A stretch of DNA of 64,000 nt from Planctomyces sp. (GTDB taxonomy: Bacteria; Planctomycetota; Planctomycetia; Planctomycetales; Planctomycetaceae). Positions within the stretch are counted from its first letter, which is position 1; every line of letters begins with the position of its first letter. Below, in pieces: positions 37,101 to 45,934 of this stretch. The translations under genes and the position numbers were made by a program. The notes under the pieces were generated by a model, which saw only the letters and a list, made by a program, of their open reading frames with translations, made no database searches and was not told the origin of the DNA. The stretch is taken from the NCBI GenBank assembly GCA_019636235.1, contig JAHBXW010000009.1, forward strand, positions 140,673-204,672. Reading direction: 5' to 3'.

Positions 37101-38911
37101 GAATTCGGCTTCAACAGGGTGTCGCTGAGCTCAAGGAACTGCGACACGCGCCCCTCGACGACATCGAGGCTGACGTTCCAAAGGTCGGGACCCGTGGTGT
37201 CGTAATCCAGGGACTCCCGGATCGCCGACTCGGTTTCGCGGCAGCCCGTCAGCACCAGCAGTTTGCGGTAGCGTTCGGGGAATTCATCGCCGAATTTCGG
37301 AGCGATCGCGACCAGCGCCTGCGACAGCAGATACCCGAACGTGTACGGGAAGTTATAGAACGGCAGTCCGCCGATGTAGAAATGCAGTTTGGACGCCCAG
37401 AACAGCGGGTTCCAGCCGTCCTCGTCCAGCGCGTCATGGTAGGCGGAGCGCTCCGCGTCGAGCATCAGGCCGTTCAAGTCCTCGACGCTCAGTTCCCCTT
37501 CGCCGCGCCGGCGATGCAACTGGTCCTCGAACAGGAACCGCGCGTGGATGTTCATCAGGAACGCCACGGCATCCGACAGCATGTGATCCAGCAGCGCCAG
37601 CTTTACCGTCGTGGAACTGGCCGTCTTCAAGCGGTGCTCCGCCAGCACGGCTTCGGCGAAGGTCGAGGCCGTCTCCGCCAGATTCATCGGGTAGTCCTGC
37701 AGCAGGTACGGCTCCTCGCGGAGCACGTAGCTGTGATACGCGTGCCCGAGCTCATGCGCCAGCGTGGACATGCTGTCGGCGCTGTTGGTGAACGTCATGA
37801 AGATCCGGGACTGCTGGCGGGTAGGGAAGCCCGTGCAGAAGCCCCCCTGCCGCTTGCCGGCGCGGTTTTCAACCTCGATCCACCGCTCGCGGATTGCCCG
37901 CTGCGCGAACTCCCCCAGGTGCGGGCTGAACGCGTTGAAGGTGGACACGATCGTGTCGCAGGCGGTGTCGTAAGTCAGCTCGCCGGACTCGCCGGGGCGG
38001 CGGGGCAGGGGCGCCGTCAGGTCGTACCACGCCAGGCGCGGAACGCCCAGAAGCTCCGCCTTGCGGGCGAAGTACTTTTTCAGACAGCCGCGCCGCGCGG
38101 CCACGCTGCTCCACATCGATTCCAGCGTCTCGCGCTGCAGACGATTGCAGCGGAGGGGCAGGTCCAGGTGATCCCGGACGCCCAGCCGGCGGTACTTCAC
38201 CAGCCGCGTCCCGGAAATGTGGTTCAGCGCATCCGCGCACGTCTCGGCGATGCCCTCCCAGGCCTTCAGCGATGAGTGGAAATTGTTCTGTCGGACCGTG
38301 CGTTCCGGCGAATCGAACGTCACCTGACCCGGGGACTTCCTGACGAGTTCCCCGCGCTCCATGACTTCGATTCGCAGCGACCCGGAGATGCGGTCGTACA
38401 GGCGGCTCCAGGCGACCAGACCGTCCACGGCCAGATCCGCCGCCAGCAACTCCTGGTCGCGGGGCAGCCGAAACGCCGCGTTCCGCCGGCATTCCTCGAG
38501 GAAGAACCCCAGCGACCGGAGCTCGGCGCTCTTCGCGAGGCAGGCCGCGTATTCTTCGTCCGTGGCCGACTTCAGCGCGAACTCTATGTTCGTGAAGATC
38601 TGCGACCGCATCGGGCTCACCGCCGCCAGCTGCCCTTCGATCTGCTGGTACAGCTTGTTCTCGGCGTCGGCGGCGGCGTGGCAGCCGATGAACGCGTGCA
38701 GGTCCTCAGAGCTGGCCAGCAGGCGGCTCAGCCGGGGCACGAAGTCCTCCCATTGCCGCACCGACTGCCGGGACAGTGGAGGCAATCGATCCGATTCCTC
38801 GGCCGTGGCCTTGAGTTCCTCGCGGTACTGGTCAAACAGCCCCCGGAACTGTTCCGATCGGGGATGCGGCAGCAGCGCGTCCAGGTCCCAGGTGAGTTCG
38901 TATTTGCCCAT
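37097..38911 (-). CDS. pepF: Oligoendopeptidase F-like M3 metallopeptidase
   Basis: A 604-residue cytosolic zinc peptidase of the M3 family that cuts short peptides. The zinc motif is clear (LAHELGHAYHSYVLR, around residue 385, HExxH), followed by the downstream glutamate region NLAETASTFAEAVLAEHRL and the C-terminal block FYIGGLPFYNFPYTFGYLL typical of PepF. The start is set at MGKYELTWDLDALLPHP (38911); the frame is open back to 40309, but that part is the shadow of the opposite-strand gene. uppP is coupled to its stop. A physiological link between peptide turnover and lipid carrier recycling is not evident. Confidence 0.95.
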   Translation of the reverse strand: MGKYELTWDLDALLPHPRSEQFRGLFDQYREELKATAEESDRLPPLSRQSVRQWEDFVPRLSRLLASSEDLHAFIGCHAAADAENKLYQQIEGQLAAVSPMRSQIFTNIEFALKSATDEEYAACLAKSAELRSLGFFLEECRRNAAFRLPRDQELLAADLAVDGLVAWSRLYDRISGSLRIEVMERGELVRKSPGQVTFDSPERTVRQNNFHSSLKAWEGIAETCADALNHISGTRLVKYRRLGVRDHLDLPLRCNRLQRETLESMWSSVAARRGCLKKYFARKAELLGVPRLAWYDLTAPLPRRPGESGELTYDTACDTIVSTFNAFSPHLGEFAQRAIRERWIEVENRAGKRQGGFCTGFPTRQQSRIFMTFTNSADSMSTLAHELGHAYHSYVLREEPYLLQDYPMNLAETASTFAEAVLAEHRLKTASSTTVKLALLDHMLSDAVAFLMNIHARFLFEDQLHRRRGEGELSVEDLNGLMLDAERSAYHDALDEDGWNPLFWASKLHFYIGGLPFYNFPYTFGYLLSQALVAIAPKFGDEFPERYRKLLVLTGCRETESAIRESLDYDTTGPDLWNVSLDVVEGRVSQFLELSDTLLKPNS

Positions 38912-39004
38912 GAAAAACGAGTCCTTCCGCGTGCTTTGGGTCGGGCGGACTGTACCGCTGTGCGCGGGGGGCTGCAATCTGCGCGCTGCACAGTCCGATT
39001 GATC

Positions 39005-39034
39005 TTGGCCCCCTCGACGAACTCGCGCTATAAC
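39005..39034 (+). promoter_or_regulatory. Candidate promoter of the RmlD-like gene
   Basis: TTGGCC (39005-39010) and TATAAC (39029-39034) are 18 bases apart, about 100 bases upstream of the GTG at 39137, in the region divergent from pepF. Confidence 0.45.
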
Positions 39035-39136
39035 ACGACCGGCGGAATCTGCTGGTCGGCAAGGAAGCCGGAAGCGATTCGCTGCCGCGGCGCGCCTGGC
39101 GTTCGCGGGCCATGGCACGACAGCAGGGAGGCACGC

Positions 39137-40063
39137 GTGGAACGCACACTCATCGTTGGAGCGGAATCGGTCGTCGGCGCGAACCTGTGCGTGCACTGGT
39201 CGCCGCGGTTCGAGGTCGCCGCAGTCTCCCCCCGGTCCATTTCGCTGTCCGGCTGCCAGGTGCTCCCCAATCCCGGCTCGCGCCGCAGCCCCGAGACTCT
39301 GCTGGCCGAAGTTCAGCCGGATGTCGTCGTCTACTGCGGACCGGAGTCCCGTTCTCCCTGGGAAGCGGCTCATAGCGGACCGATCGAGGCCGATGCCGAA
39401 TCCGCAGCCGCCTGGGCGTCCGCCGCCCGCGACGCAGGGGCCGCGCATGTGCACCTCTCCTCGGACGCCGTCTTCACCGGCCCGTGGATGTTTCACGACG
39501 AGGCCAGCGAGTGCTTTTGCCCCAGCCCGTCGTCCCGGGCCATCCGGCTCGTCGAAGACGCCGTGTCCGAGCGGCATCCCGAGGCGTGCATAGTCCGTAC
39601 CCATGCGTTCGGGTGGTCGCCGGACAGCCGGGCAGGGTGGCTGGAAGTCCTGCTGTCGACGATCGAGGCCCGCCGGCCGCTGGGTCTGGATGCCGTTCGC
39701 CACGCGACGCCGATGCTGGCGACGGACCTCGCCGACGTGCTCGAGGCGATGCTGGCGGGCGGTCTGACCGGGACGTTTCATGTCGCCGGTGCGGAGCGGG
39801 TCAGCCCGATGGGCCTGGCGCAGCGCCTGGCGTCGCAGTTCAACCTGCCGTGGATACCGTCCGGGCGGGACCGCGCCCTGACCGAACCCCCGCACGGATT
39901 CGGCGCTGGCGAGTGCTCGCTGCAGACGAAAAAGATCCGCGGCGAGTTGTGCCGCGCCATGCCGCTGCTCTCGGAATCGCTGGACCGGCTGGAGGCCCAG
40001 CAGATCAACGGCCACCGGGAACGACTGTCGCCGAACGCGACGGTTCAGCTCCGGGCGGCATGA
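39137..40063 (+). CDS. RmlD-like short-chain dehydrogenase fold protein lacking the YxxxK motif
   Basis: A 308-residue protein of the RmlD/extended SDR type. An N-terminal Rossmann turn (LIVGAESVVGANLCVHW), the middle block AAHVHLSSDAVFTGPW and the C-terminal substrate-domain block TDLADVLEAMLAGGLTGTFH follow the dTDP-4-dehydrorhamnose reductase pattern. Where RmlD has the catalytic YxxxK, this protein reads SSRAIRLVEDAV, so the Tyr and Lys are missing. It may bind a nucleotide without reductase activity, or act on another substrate. The GTG start has a good ribosome binding site (AGGGAGG, 6 bases upstream). No rhamnose pathway gene is nearby. Confidence 0.78.
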   Translation: MERTLIVGAESVVGANLCVHWSPRFEVAAVSPRSISLSGCQVLPNPGSRRSPETLLAEVQPDVVVYCGPESRSPWEAAHSGPIEADAESAAAWASAARDAGAAHVHLSSDAVFTGPWMFHDEASECFCPSPSSRAIRLVEDAVSERHPEACIVRTHAFGWSPDSRAGWLEVLLSTIEARRPLGLDAVRHATPMLATDLADVLEAMLAGGLTGTFHVAGAERVSPMGLAQRLASQFNLPWIPSGRDRALTEPPHGFGAGECSLQTKKIRGELCRAMPLLSESLDRLEAQQINGHRERLSPNATVQLRAA

Positions 40064-40394
40064 GGTTCGCTTGACGGCCGGCGCTGGTGTTTGATCGCCG
40101 GCGCTGCTCCCGCGCGGCGACGCACGCACCGCACTCGTGCGCGGGGCGAGTCGGCTCTCGAATTCGCGGGGGACGGTGCGGCAGGCCGCGTTGCGCCTCA
40201 TCGAGGCCCCCCCGGCTGCTCTCGGACGAACGGCGACGACCGCGCCGCAGTGCTGCGAAGTCGCGCCGGGGGCGGCGGGATTCCCGAATTCCGCGACGAA
40301 TTCGCGCACCGGCCCGCCCGCTTGACCCTCTCTGGAAACGTGGCCTACACTTCAATATCCATAAGAGTTTACGTCGACGTCCTTCTCCCATTCG
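40064..40394. other. Intergenic region with a promoter
   Basis: 331 bases separate the RmlD-like gene and the metallophosphoesterase gene. Apart from the promoter at 40322-40351 and an AT-rich patch just after it, I see no gene or repeat. Confidence 0.5.
40322..40351 (+). promoter_or_regulatory. Candidate sigma70 promoter of the metallophosphoesterase gene
   Basis: TTGACC (40322-40327) and TACACT (40346-40351) are separated by 18 bases. The expected transcription start is near 40358, about 37 bases before the GTG at 40395. Confidence 0.6.
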
Positions 40395-41225
40395 GTGGTT
40401 CAGCCTGACCGGGGCCTCTTGCGAGCGATCATCAGCGATATTCACGGCAATCTCGAAGCCCTCGAGGCCGTGTTGACCGACATCCGTGGGCAGTCGATCC
40501 ATGAGATTTACTGCCTGGGCGACATCATTGGTTACGGGCCGAACCCCCGGGAGTGCATCGATCTGGTGATGAAACATTGCCAGGTGACGATCCTCGGGAA
40601 CCACGACCAGGCGGCGCTGTTCGATCCGGAGGGCTTTAACGCCGGCGCGGAGCGCGCCATCTTCTGGACGCGGCACATGCTCGAAAGCGGCGACCCGACC
40701 GGCAACGAGCGGCGCTGGGAGTTCCTGGGCGAACTGCCCCGGATGCGGCGCGAACACGACGTGCTGTTCGTCCACGGATCAGCGCGCAACCCGCTGAACG
40801 AGTACGTGTTCCCCGAGGACATTTACAACCAGCGGAAGATGGAGCGGATCTTCGGGCTCGTCGATCGGTACTGCTTCCAGGGGCACACGCACATTCCGGG
40901 CGTGTTCACCGAGGACCACACGTTCCAGTCGCCGGACGAGTTCAACTTCAAGTGGACTCTGGGGGACCAGAAGGTGCTGATGAACGTCGGCTCGGTGGGG
41001 CAGCCGCGCGACGGCAACAACCAGGCATGCTACGTGGTGCTGCACGATCCTCCTCCCGGCGGGTCCGGGAGCGCGCCGGACGCGGCGGACGGCGCGCCGG
41101 CCGCCATCGGGCGGGTGATCGAGTATCGCCGGGTTCCCTACGAGTTCGAGAAGACGATCGGGAAGATCTACGGCATCCCGGAACTCGACAACTTTCTGGG
41201 CGACCGGCTTCGCGACGGCCGCTGA
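40395..41225 (+). CDS. Calcineurin-like metallophosphoesterase (YfcE/MJ0936-like)
   Basis: A 276-residue soluble phosphoesterase with the full metal-binding set of the family: [49 protein letters not shown] and [11 protein letters not shown]. Such enzymes hydrolyse phosphodiesters or phosphomonoesters, and the substrate here is unknown. A GTG start at 40395 and a TTG at 40419 are both possible; the second sits closer to the conserved first strand. A Gly/Ser/Ala/Asp-rich insertion near residues 215-235 is probably a disordered loop. It has its own promoter and is probably monocistronic. Confidence 0.92.
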   Translation: MVQPDRGLLRAIISDIHGNLEALEAVLTDIRGQSIHEIYCLGDIIGYGPNPRECIDLVMKHCQVTILGNHDQAALFDPEGFNAGAERAIFWTRHMLESGDPTGNERRWEFLGELPRMRREHDVLFVHGSARNPLNEYVFPEDIYNQRKMERIFGLVDRYCFQGHTHIPGVFTEDHTFQSPDEFNFKWTLGDQKVLMNVGSVGQPRDGNNQACYVVLHDPPPGGSGSAPDAADGAPAAIGRVIEYRRVPYEFEKTIGKIYGIPELDNFLGDRLRDGR

Positions 41226-41615
41226 TCGTCTCGTCGGACGGGCATTGAGAGCGCTGCGACAGCCCGCTACGCGCGTCATGCGAGGTGCGGGAACCTCATT
41301 GGGCTCTCGCACTGCAGCGCCCGCGACATCCCCGCGGCAACGGTTGAGGCTCACCCGGTCCGTCGCGATTGCGCCGGCGAACGGCGGACCAAGCGCTCGC
41401 CAATTGCCGCAGCACTCGCTGGCCGGCCCGGCGGCCACGTTCCCCCAGCGCGCTGCTGATCGCTTGCCTGGTCGGCATCGCGTCCTATTAAACGCGCGCA
41501 AAAAAAGAACCGCCGGCCGCACGCGTGCGACCGACGGTCCAGAGCCCTGAGACGAGCTACAGGGGGCGTCGCCATCGCGGGGGGAGTGCGACGGCGACCA
41601 TCAGGGGGGACTCAC
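41226..41615. other. Convergent intergenic region with terminator
   Basis: 390 bases between the convergent metallophosphoesterase and secretin genes. The only element I can support is the minus-strand intrinsic terminator at 41500-41538. No terminator for the plus-strand gene stands out. Confidence 0.5.
41500..41538 (-). terminator. Strong intrinsic terminator after the secretin gene
   Basis: Read on the minus strand, a 15-bp stem (41538-41524 with 41523-41509, two G-U pairs, tight ACGCGT centre) is followed directly by TTCTTTTTTT. It lies about 80 bases after the secretin stop. This is the clearest intrinsic terminator in the window. Confidence 0.88.
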
Positions 41616-44600
41616 TCAATCCGCGACGCCCAGAAGCTGTTCCTCCTCTTCCTGGATGATGATTCGGGGCGTGACCATCAGCATCAGGCTCTGCGTCTCG
41701 CGGCCGACGCCGGAGTTCTTGAACAGGCGGCTGATGTAGGGGATCTTGTTGAGGATCGGGACGCCAGCCATGTTGCGTCCTTCGCGGAGGCTCTTGACGC
41801 CGCCGAGGAGGACCGTGCCGCCGTCCGGAACGCTGACGACCGTACTCACCGTGACGACGTCGATCACGGGCTGCTGCACGGTGATCTGGCCGACCGCGGC
41901 GCCCTGCTGGCCTTGCTGGCCCTGCTGGCCGCCTTGACCGCCAACGCCGCCCTGCTGGCCGCCTTGACCGCCCAGACCGCCGATGCCGCCCAGGCCACCC
42001 ACGCCGTTCCCACCCAGCCCCGCGCCGCCGCCTCCGAAGAAGGAGAAGGTGAACACGTCGGTGATGTTTGAGAAGAACGGGAAGACGCCCAGTCGCACGT
42101 ACCGGCGATCTGCGGACACGACCGCCGACACGCCCAGCTGCACGCCGTCGCTGAACACCTGCACGTCAGGCTGGAAGCCCACCGAGAACTGTCCGACAAC
42201 CGGCGTCACCGAGACGACGAACGGCTGCTGAACGGCGCTGGTGACCGATCCCGGCACGCCGTTGAACAGCGTGAGTTTCGGAGCGAACATGATGTTTGTC
42301 CGGCGGTCGCCCTGGGCGGCCCGCACGAACAGGAAGGCTTCCAGGTCGCTGAGGATCGCCATGCCGAACTGGATGCCGGCGTCCGCTTGCGGATTGCCGA
42401 ACGTCGGCACGCCGATGTTGAACGATCCCTGGCGGAACGGAATGTCGAGGTCGGGGCTGAACTGCATCGGGTCGCTGCTGGACATGCCGACCACGGTCCG
42501 TCCGGGCCACTTGTCGCGGCCGATCAGGTTGATGGGCGGGCCCTGGCCGAAGGGGGCCGTGCCGCCGACGATGCCGCCGCCCTGGCCCTGCTGGGCCTGC
42601 TGGCCGCCTTGCTGGCCGCCGCCGGCGGCGACGCCCTGGAACCCGTTGACCGGATCGACCGCCCCGAAGGGCAGGATGCGGTTGAAGTTGTTGTCGACCT
42701 TCGGGCCGCCGATCGTGTCGTTGACGTTGAAGTCAAAGTCCACGCCGATCTGCTCGAAGAAATCGTCGCTGACCGTGATGAACCGCACCTCGATCGTGAC
42801 CTGCAGGTCTTGCAGACGGCGGAGCTGCTCCAGGAGATCCGCGATCTCCTCGTGGCCGCGCTGCGTCTGGCGGATGACGAGGCTCAACGTCGATTCATGC
42901 TGATCGATCGACGCCTGGCCGCCATTCTCCAGCCAACTGTCCGGTTCAATGACGCCCGTGATCAACTGCGTCAGGGAGGCGAAGTCGGCGTTGGTGCGGC
43001 TTCCCGGGATCGCCGCCGGAGCGGACGTCGAGAGGCCGAACGGATTCCCCGGGTCGCCCCCGGCGGGCACCTGCGGCAGGCCCGTCATGGGATCCATGCT
43101 GCGGGCATACGGCGAGCCCTGAGAGGAGAACCCTGTTCCGGGACGCAGCATCGACTGCGGCGTCGGAATCGTGATCGGGATCACGAGGTCCGCCACCTGG
43201 TAGGTCTTCACTTTCAGCCCGCCGCGCTCCTTGAGCTTGCTGGTGATCACCAGTTGCTCGTCCTTGATGGTGTACCCGAGGTGAATCGAGTCCAGTATCG
43301 AGTTCAGCGCGCTCTTCAGCTGGATGCCGTCGACGTTGATCGACACCAGCGAGCTCGTCGACAGGCCCTCGTCTTCAATCGCCGGGGCGTCCAGGCGGAC
43401 GTTGATCCCCTTCTGGTTGGCGATGTACTGGATCACCTCCTCGAGGGGGCGATTGTCGAAGTGCAGCGAAATCGTCTCCACCAGGCTCTGCTGAATCTTC
43501 AGCTCCGAGTCGGTGTAGCTGGCGCCGTCGGTCGGCGTGCCTTTGCGGCGTTTGACGATCTCCTGCCAGTTGTGCGAGTAGGAGATCGGGTTGGCGTCGG
43601 TGATGTTATGGATCAGCGACTCTTCAATGTCATTGTTCGTCCGCAGGCGCGTATCGGCCTTGAGCTCCTTGATGTCCTGGATGCGGGCGATCTGCATCGC
43701 CAGCTTGCTCTTTTCGACCATGGCCACCACGGCCGGCTCGGTCGGATTGATCTCCCGGGCCTGAATGGCCTTTGCGTGGGCTTCCGGGAACCGCCGCTGG
43801 TTGTAGAGTTCATTGAACTCGTCGACGAGCTTGGCGGTCTCCTGTTCGATCCGGGCGCGGGTCTGCATGTCCCGCTTGATCATGCTCTTCGTTTCCTCGT
43901 TCCGATTCTCGAGGTCGAGGATCGGCTGCCGCTGCTTGGCGTAGGCGTCGATGCCCGACCGGGTCTGCTCGATCGTCGCGATCAATGTCCGCGACTGATC
44001 GGCGGTCAGCCCCGCGTTCTCGATCGACACGATCTGCTGATCGAGAACCTGCAGCGCCTCCCGCGGCTGGCGGTCGCGCATCCGCTCGGCATGGAAGATC
44101 GAGTTCAGCGTCTCCGTCCGGAGCTTGTCGTACTTGACGTGCAGCTCGGTCTGGACCCGGTCGATCGGCGAGGCGCCCAGCGACGGCAGGCCGGCGTCCG
44201 CCGATTCGCCGCTGGCCATCCGCACCTCATTCCGGGGCGACAGGCTGCGGAGCATCTCCTGCAACTGCTGCTGGCGGTGCGGATCGAGCGTTTCGCCCGT
44301 CTGCCAGCACGCCAGGAAGCACTCATAGGCGGCTTCGCGATCGCCATTCTTCAGAGACTGGCGTCCCTGGCGATACAGCTCGTCGGCGGTCAGCCCTGCC
44401 AGTTGCACGCGCGGCCGGGCCGGCTTGTCAGTCGCGCCGCCCTGGGCGGCGAACGGGTTCGGCTCCGATCCGCCGATGGCGGCCAGCCGCTGGATGTCGT
44501 CCCGGACCATGTCCGGCCGGTCGTCCAGAATGTCATATGCGACGTCCAGCGCCTCGGCCTCGGCGACCTTCGCGATGGCGGTCTGCATGTCGCCCTGCTG

Positions 44601-45695
44601 CATGGCGCGGCGGGCGGAGTTCAAAAGTCCCAGAGCCTGTTTCCGCGCGTCGGAGGCCGACGCGAGCTGACCCGGAGCGGCCGTGCCGGCGGGATTGCCG
44701 CCGAAGTCGACCGACTGGGCGTCGATGTCCTGCAGGACCAGTTCCGGGCGGTCATCGGCGATGCCGAACGCCGCGCCCAGAGCCGCCGCTTCCTCCGCGC
44801 GAGCCTGGGCCGCATCCAGCTGACCTTCGCTGAGCAGCCGGCGGGCGTCCTCGAGCAAGGCCAGGGCCTGCTCGCGCGTCGCGTCCGGAGCGCCCCGCAT
44901 GGTGCTCGGCGGAGCGGCGCCGGCGATGAACACGTCGCCGCTGGCACGCTCGATCTCCTTCAGCAACTGGGCCGGCGTCGATTCAAACGGGCCGAACGGA
45001 GCGTCCAGTGCAGCGGCCTCCCAGGCCAGCGACCGCGCTTCCTCGTAGTGTCCCTTTTCCAGCTTGGCGCGAGCTTCGGCGAGAAGTTGCTGCGCGAATT
45101 CGAGCGCCTGTTCAGGCGTCTCGGGAGTGAACTGCGGAACCGGACGACGGACGGCCGGCAGAGGGGCCGCATCGGGACGGAATCCCGACAGGAAGTCTTC
45201 CGAGGGGCCGTCCGGGCTGACCGAGGCGCCTGCCGCGGCCGGGCGCGAATCGGCCAGCATCAGGTCCTCCGGCACGCCCCGGATTTGAGCCAGGAGCTGC
45301 GAGGGCGTCTGTTCGCCGCGGCGGAAGGCGACGCGGCCTTCGCGGGCGAGCTTGTCCGCCAGCGAGGCGTAGCGCTCGGCCTCTTCGGCGTCGCCTTCAT
45401 CCAGGGCCCGGCGGGCCTGCCGCATGTAATCGCCAATCCGGCGCCGGCGAACGTCGTCCGAAGGCGCCGCCGTCGGCTTCGGCGATGCGGTCGCGGGGGC
45501 TGCCCCCGAGGCCTGCGCCGCCGGCGCGAACGGGTTGTCCTCCAGCGCACGATCCTGCGCCAGAAGCGCCCCGGACAGCCAGAGGCTGCCCGCGGCGAGG
45601 CCGCTGTACAACAGCAGTCCGTACGACCGGATGCTGGCGGGTCCCTCCATCAGGCGGAAGCCCGATCCGTTTGGGGTGTGTCGATGTCGCGCCAT
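41616..45695 (-). CDS. Large secretin (GspD/PilQ superfamily) with N-terminal TPR-like repeats
   Basis: A 1359-residue outer-membrane secretin, about twice the usual 600-750. Order: N-terminal hydrophobic segment (about 22-45); four to five repeats of about 60-90 residues between 80 and 480 (for example AEARAKLEKGHYEEARSLAW and LEDARRLLSEGQLDAAQARA); coiled coil; STN/N0-like domain (about 740-815, ISLHFDNRPLEEVIQYIANQ); N1-like domain; secretin core ending in VPDGGTVLLGGVKSLREGRN and GVPILNKIPYISRLFKN. Two Gly/Gln-rich insertions interrupt the core (42550-42640 and 41895-42030). The start at 45695 gives a normal N-terminus. It lies downstream of the parvulin lipoprotein gene, a plausible folding partner. 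No GspE/F/G genes are near. Confidence 0.93.
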   Translation of the reverse strand: MARHRHTPNGSGFRLMEGPASIRSYGLLLYSGLAAGSLWLSGALLAQDRALEDNPFAPAAQASGAAPATASPKPTAAPSDDVRRRRIGDYMRQARRALDEGDAEEAERYASLADKLAREGRVAFRRGEQTPSQLLAQIRGVPEDLMLADSRPAAAGASVSPDGPSEDFLSGFRPDAAPLPAVRRPVPQFTPETPEQALEFAQQLLAEARAKLEKGHYEEARSLAWEAAALDAPFGPFESTPAQLLKEIERASGDVFIAGAAPPSTMRGAPDATREQALALLEDARRLLSEGQLDAAQARAEEAAALGAAFGIADDRPELVLQDIDAQSVDFGGNPAGTAAPGQLASASDARKQALGLLNSARRAMQQGDMQTAIAKVAEAEALDVAYDILDDRPDMVRDDIQRLAAIGGSEPNPFAAQGGATDKPARPRVQLAGLTADELYRQGRQSLKNGDREAAYECFLACWQTGETLDPHRQQQLQEMLRSLSPRNEVRMASGESADAGLPSLGASPIDRVQTELHVKYDKLRTETLNSIFHAERMRDRQPREALQVLDQQIVSIENAGLTADQSRTLIATIEQTRSGIDAYAKQRQPILDLENRNEETKSMIKRDMQTRARIEQETAKLVDEFNELYNQRRFPEAHAKAIQAREINPTEPAVVAMVEKSKLAMQIARIQDIKELKADTRLRTNNDIEESLIHNITDANPISYSHNWQEIVKRRKGTPTDGASYTDSELKIQQSLVETISLHFDNRPLEEVIQYIANQKGINVRLDAPAIEDEGLSTSSLVSINVDGIQLKSALNSILDSIHLGYTIKDEQLVITSKLKERGGLKVKTYQVADLVIPITIPTPQSMLRPGTGFSSQGSPYARSMDPMTGLPQVPAGGDPGNPFGLSTSAPAAIPGSRTNADFASLTQLITGVIEPDSWLENGGQASIDQHESTLSLVIRQTQRGHEEIADLLEQLRRLQDLQVTIEVRFITVSDDFFEQIGVDFDFNVNDTIGGPKVDNNFNRILPFGAVDPVNGFQGVAAGGGQQGGQQAQQGQGGGIVGGTAPFGQGPPINLIGRDKWPGRTVVGMSSSDPMQFSPDLDIPFRQGSFNIGVPTFGNPQADAGIQFGMAILSDLEAFLFVRAAQGDRRTNIMFAPKLTLFNGVPGSVTSAVQQPFVVSVTPVVGQFSVGFQPDVQVFSDGVQLGVSAVVSADRRYVRLGVFPFFSNITDVFTFSFFGGGGAGLGGNGVGGLGGIGGLGGQGGQQGGVGGQGGQQGQQGQQGAAVGQITVQQPVIDVVTVSTVVSVPDGGTVLLGGVKSLREGRNMAGVPILNKIPYISRLFKNSGVGRETQSLMLMVTPRIIIQEEEEQLLGVAD

Positions 45696-45934
45696 GACTG
45701 TGAGCACCACTCGGGGAACTGGGGTAACGTTGTCGGAGGGGATCGCTCGAACCGGACTGCGCTGCCTGAAGGCGGGCGGCCTCGACGCCGGTCGCCGCCC
45801 TGTCATCCGCGGAAGAGTCCGCGGGAACCGGGCAGCGGACGGGTCCGCTCGATCTGGTTGACGTGAAGACGTGAAGGGAGACTTTGAAGGGAAACCTGAG
45901 GGGAGGCGTTGTTACCCAAGGAGTTTTTCGCGGG

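Noticed and set aside
35652..37205. 517-codon plus-strand frame across the end of giant protein 2 and uppP
   Set aside because: It bridges two well-supported genes on opposite strands and has a low-complexity His/Gln/Arg product.
42387..45866. 1159-codon plus-strand open frame opposite the secretin gene
   Set aside because: It mirrors the secretin codons; its product is low in family-like motifs and rich in Arg, Leu and Asp as expected from an antisense high-GC frame. The minus strand has clear secretin domains.
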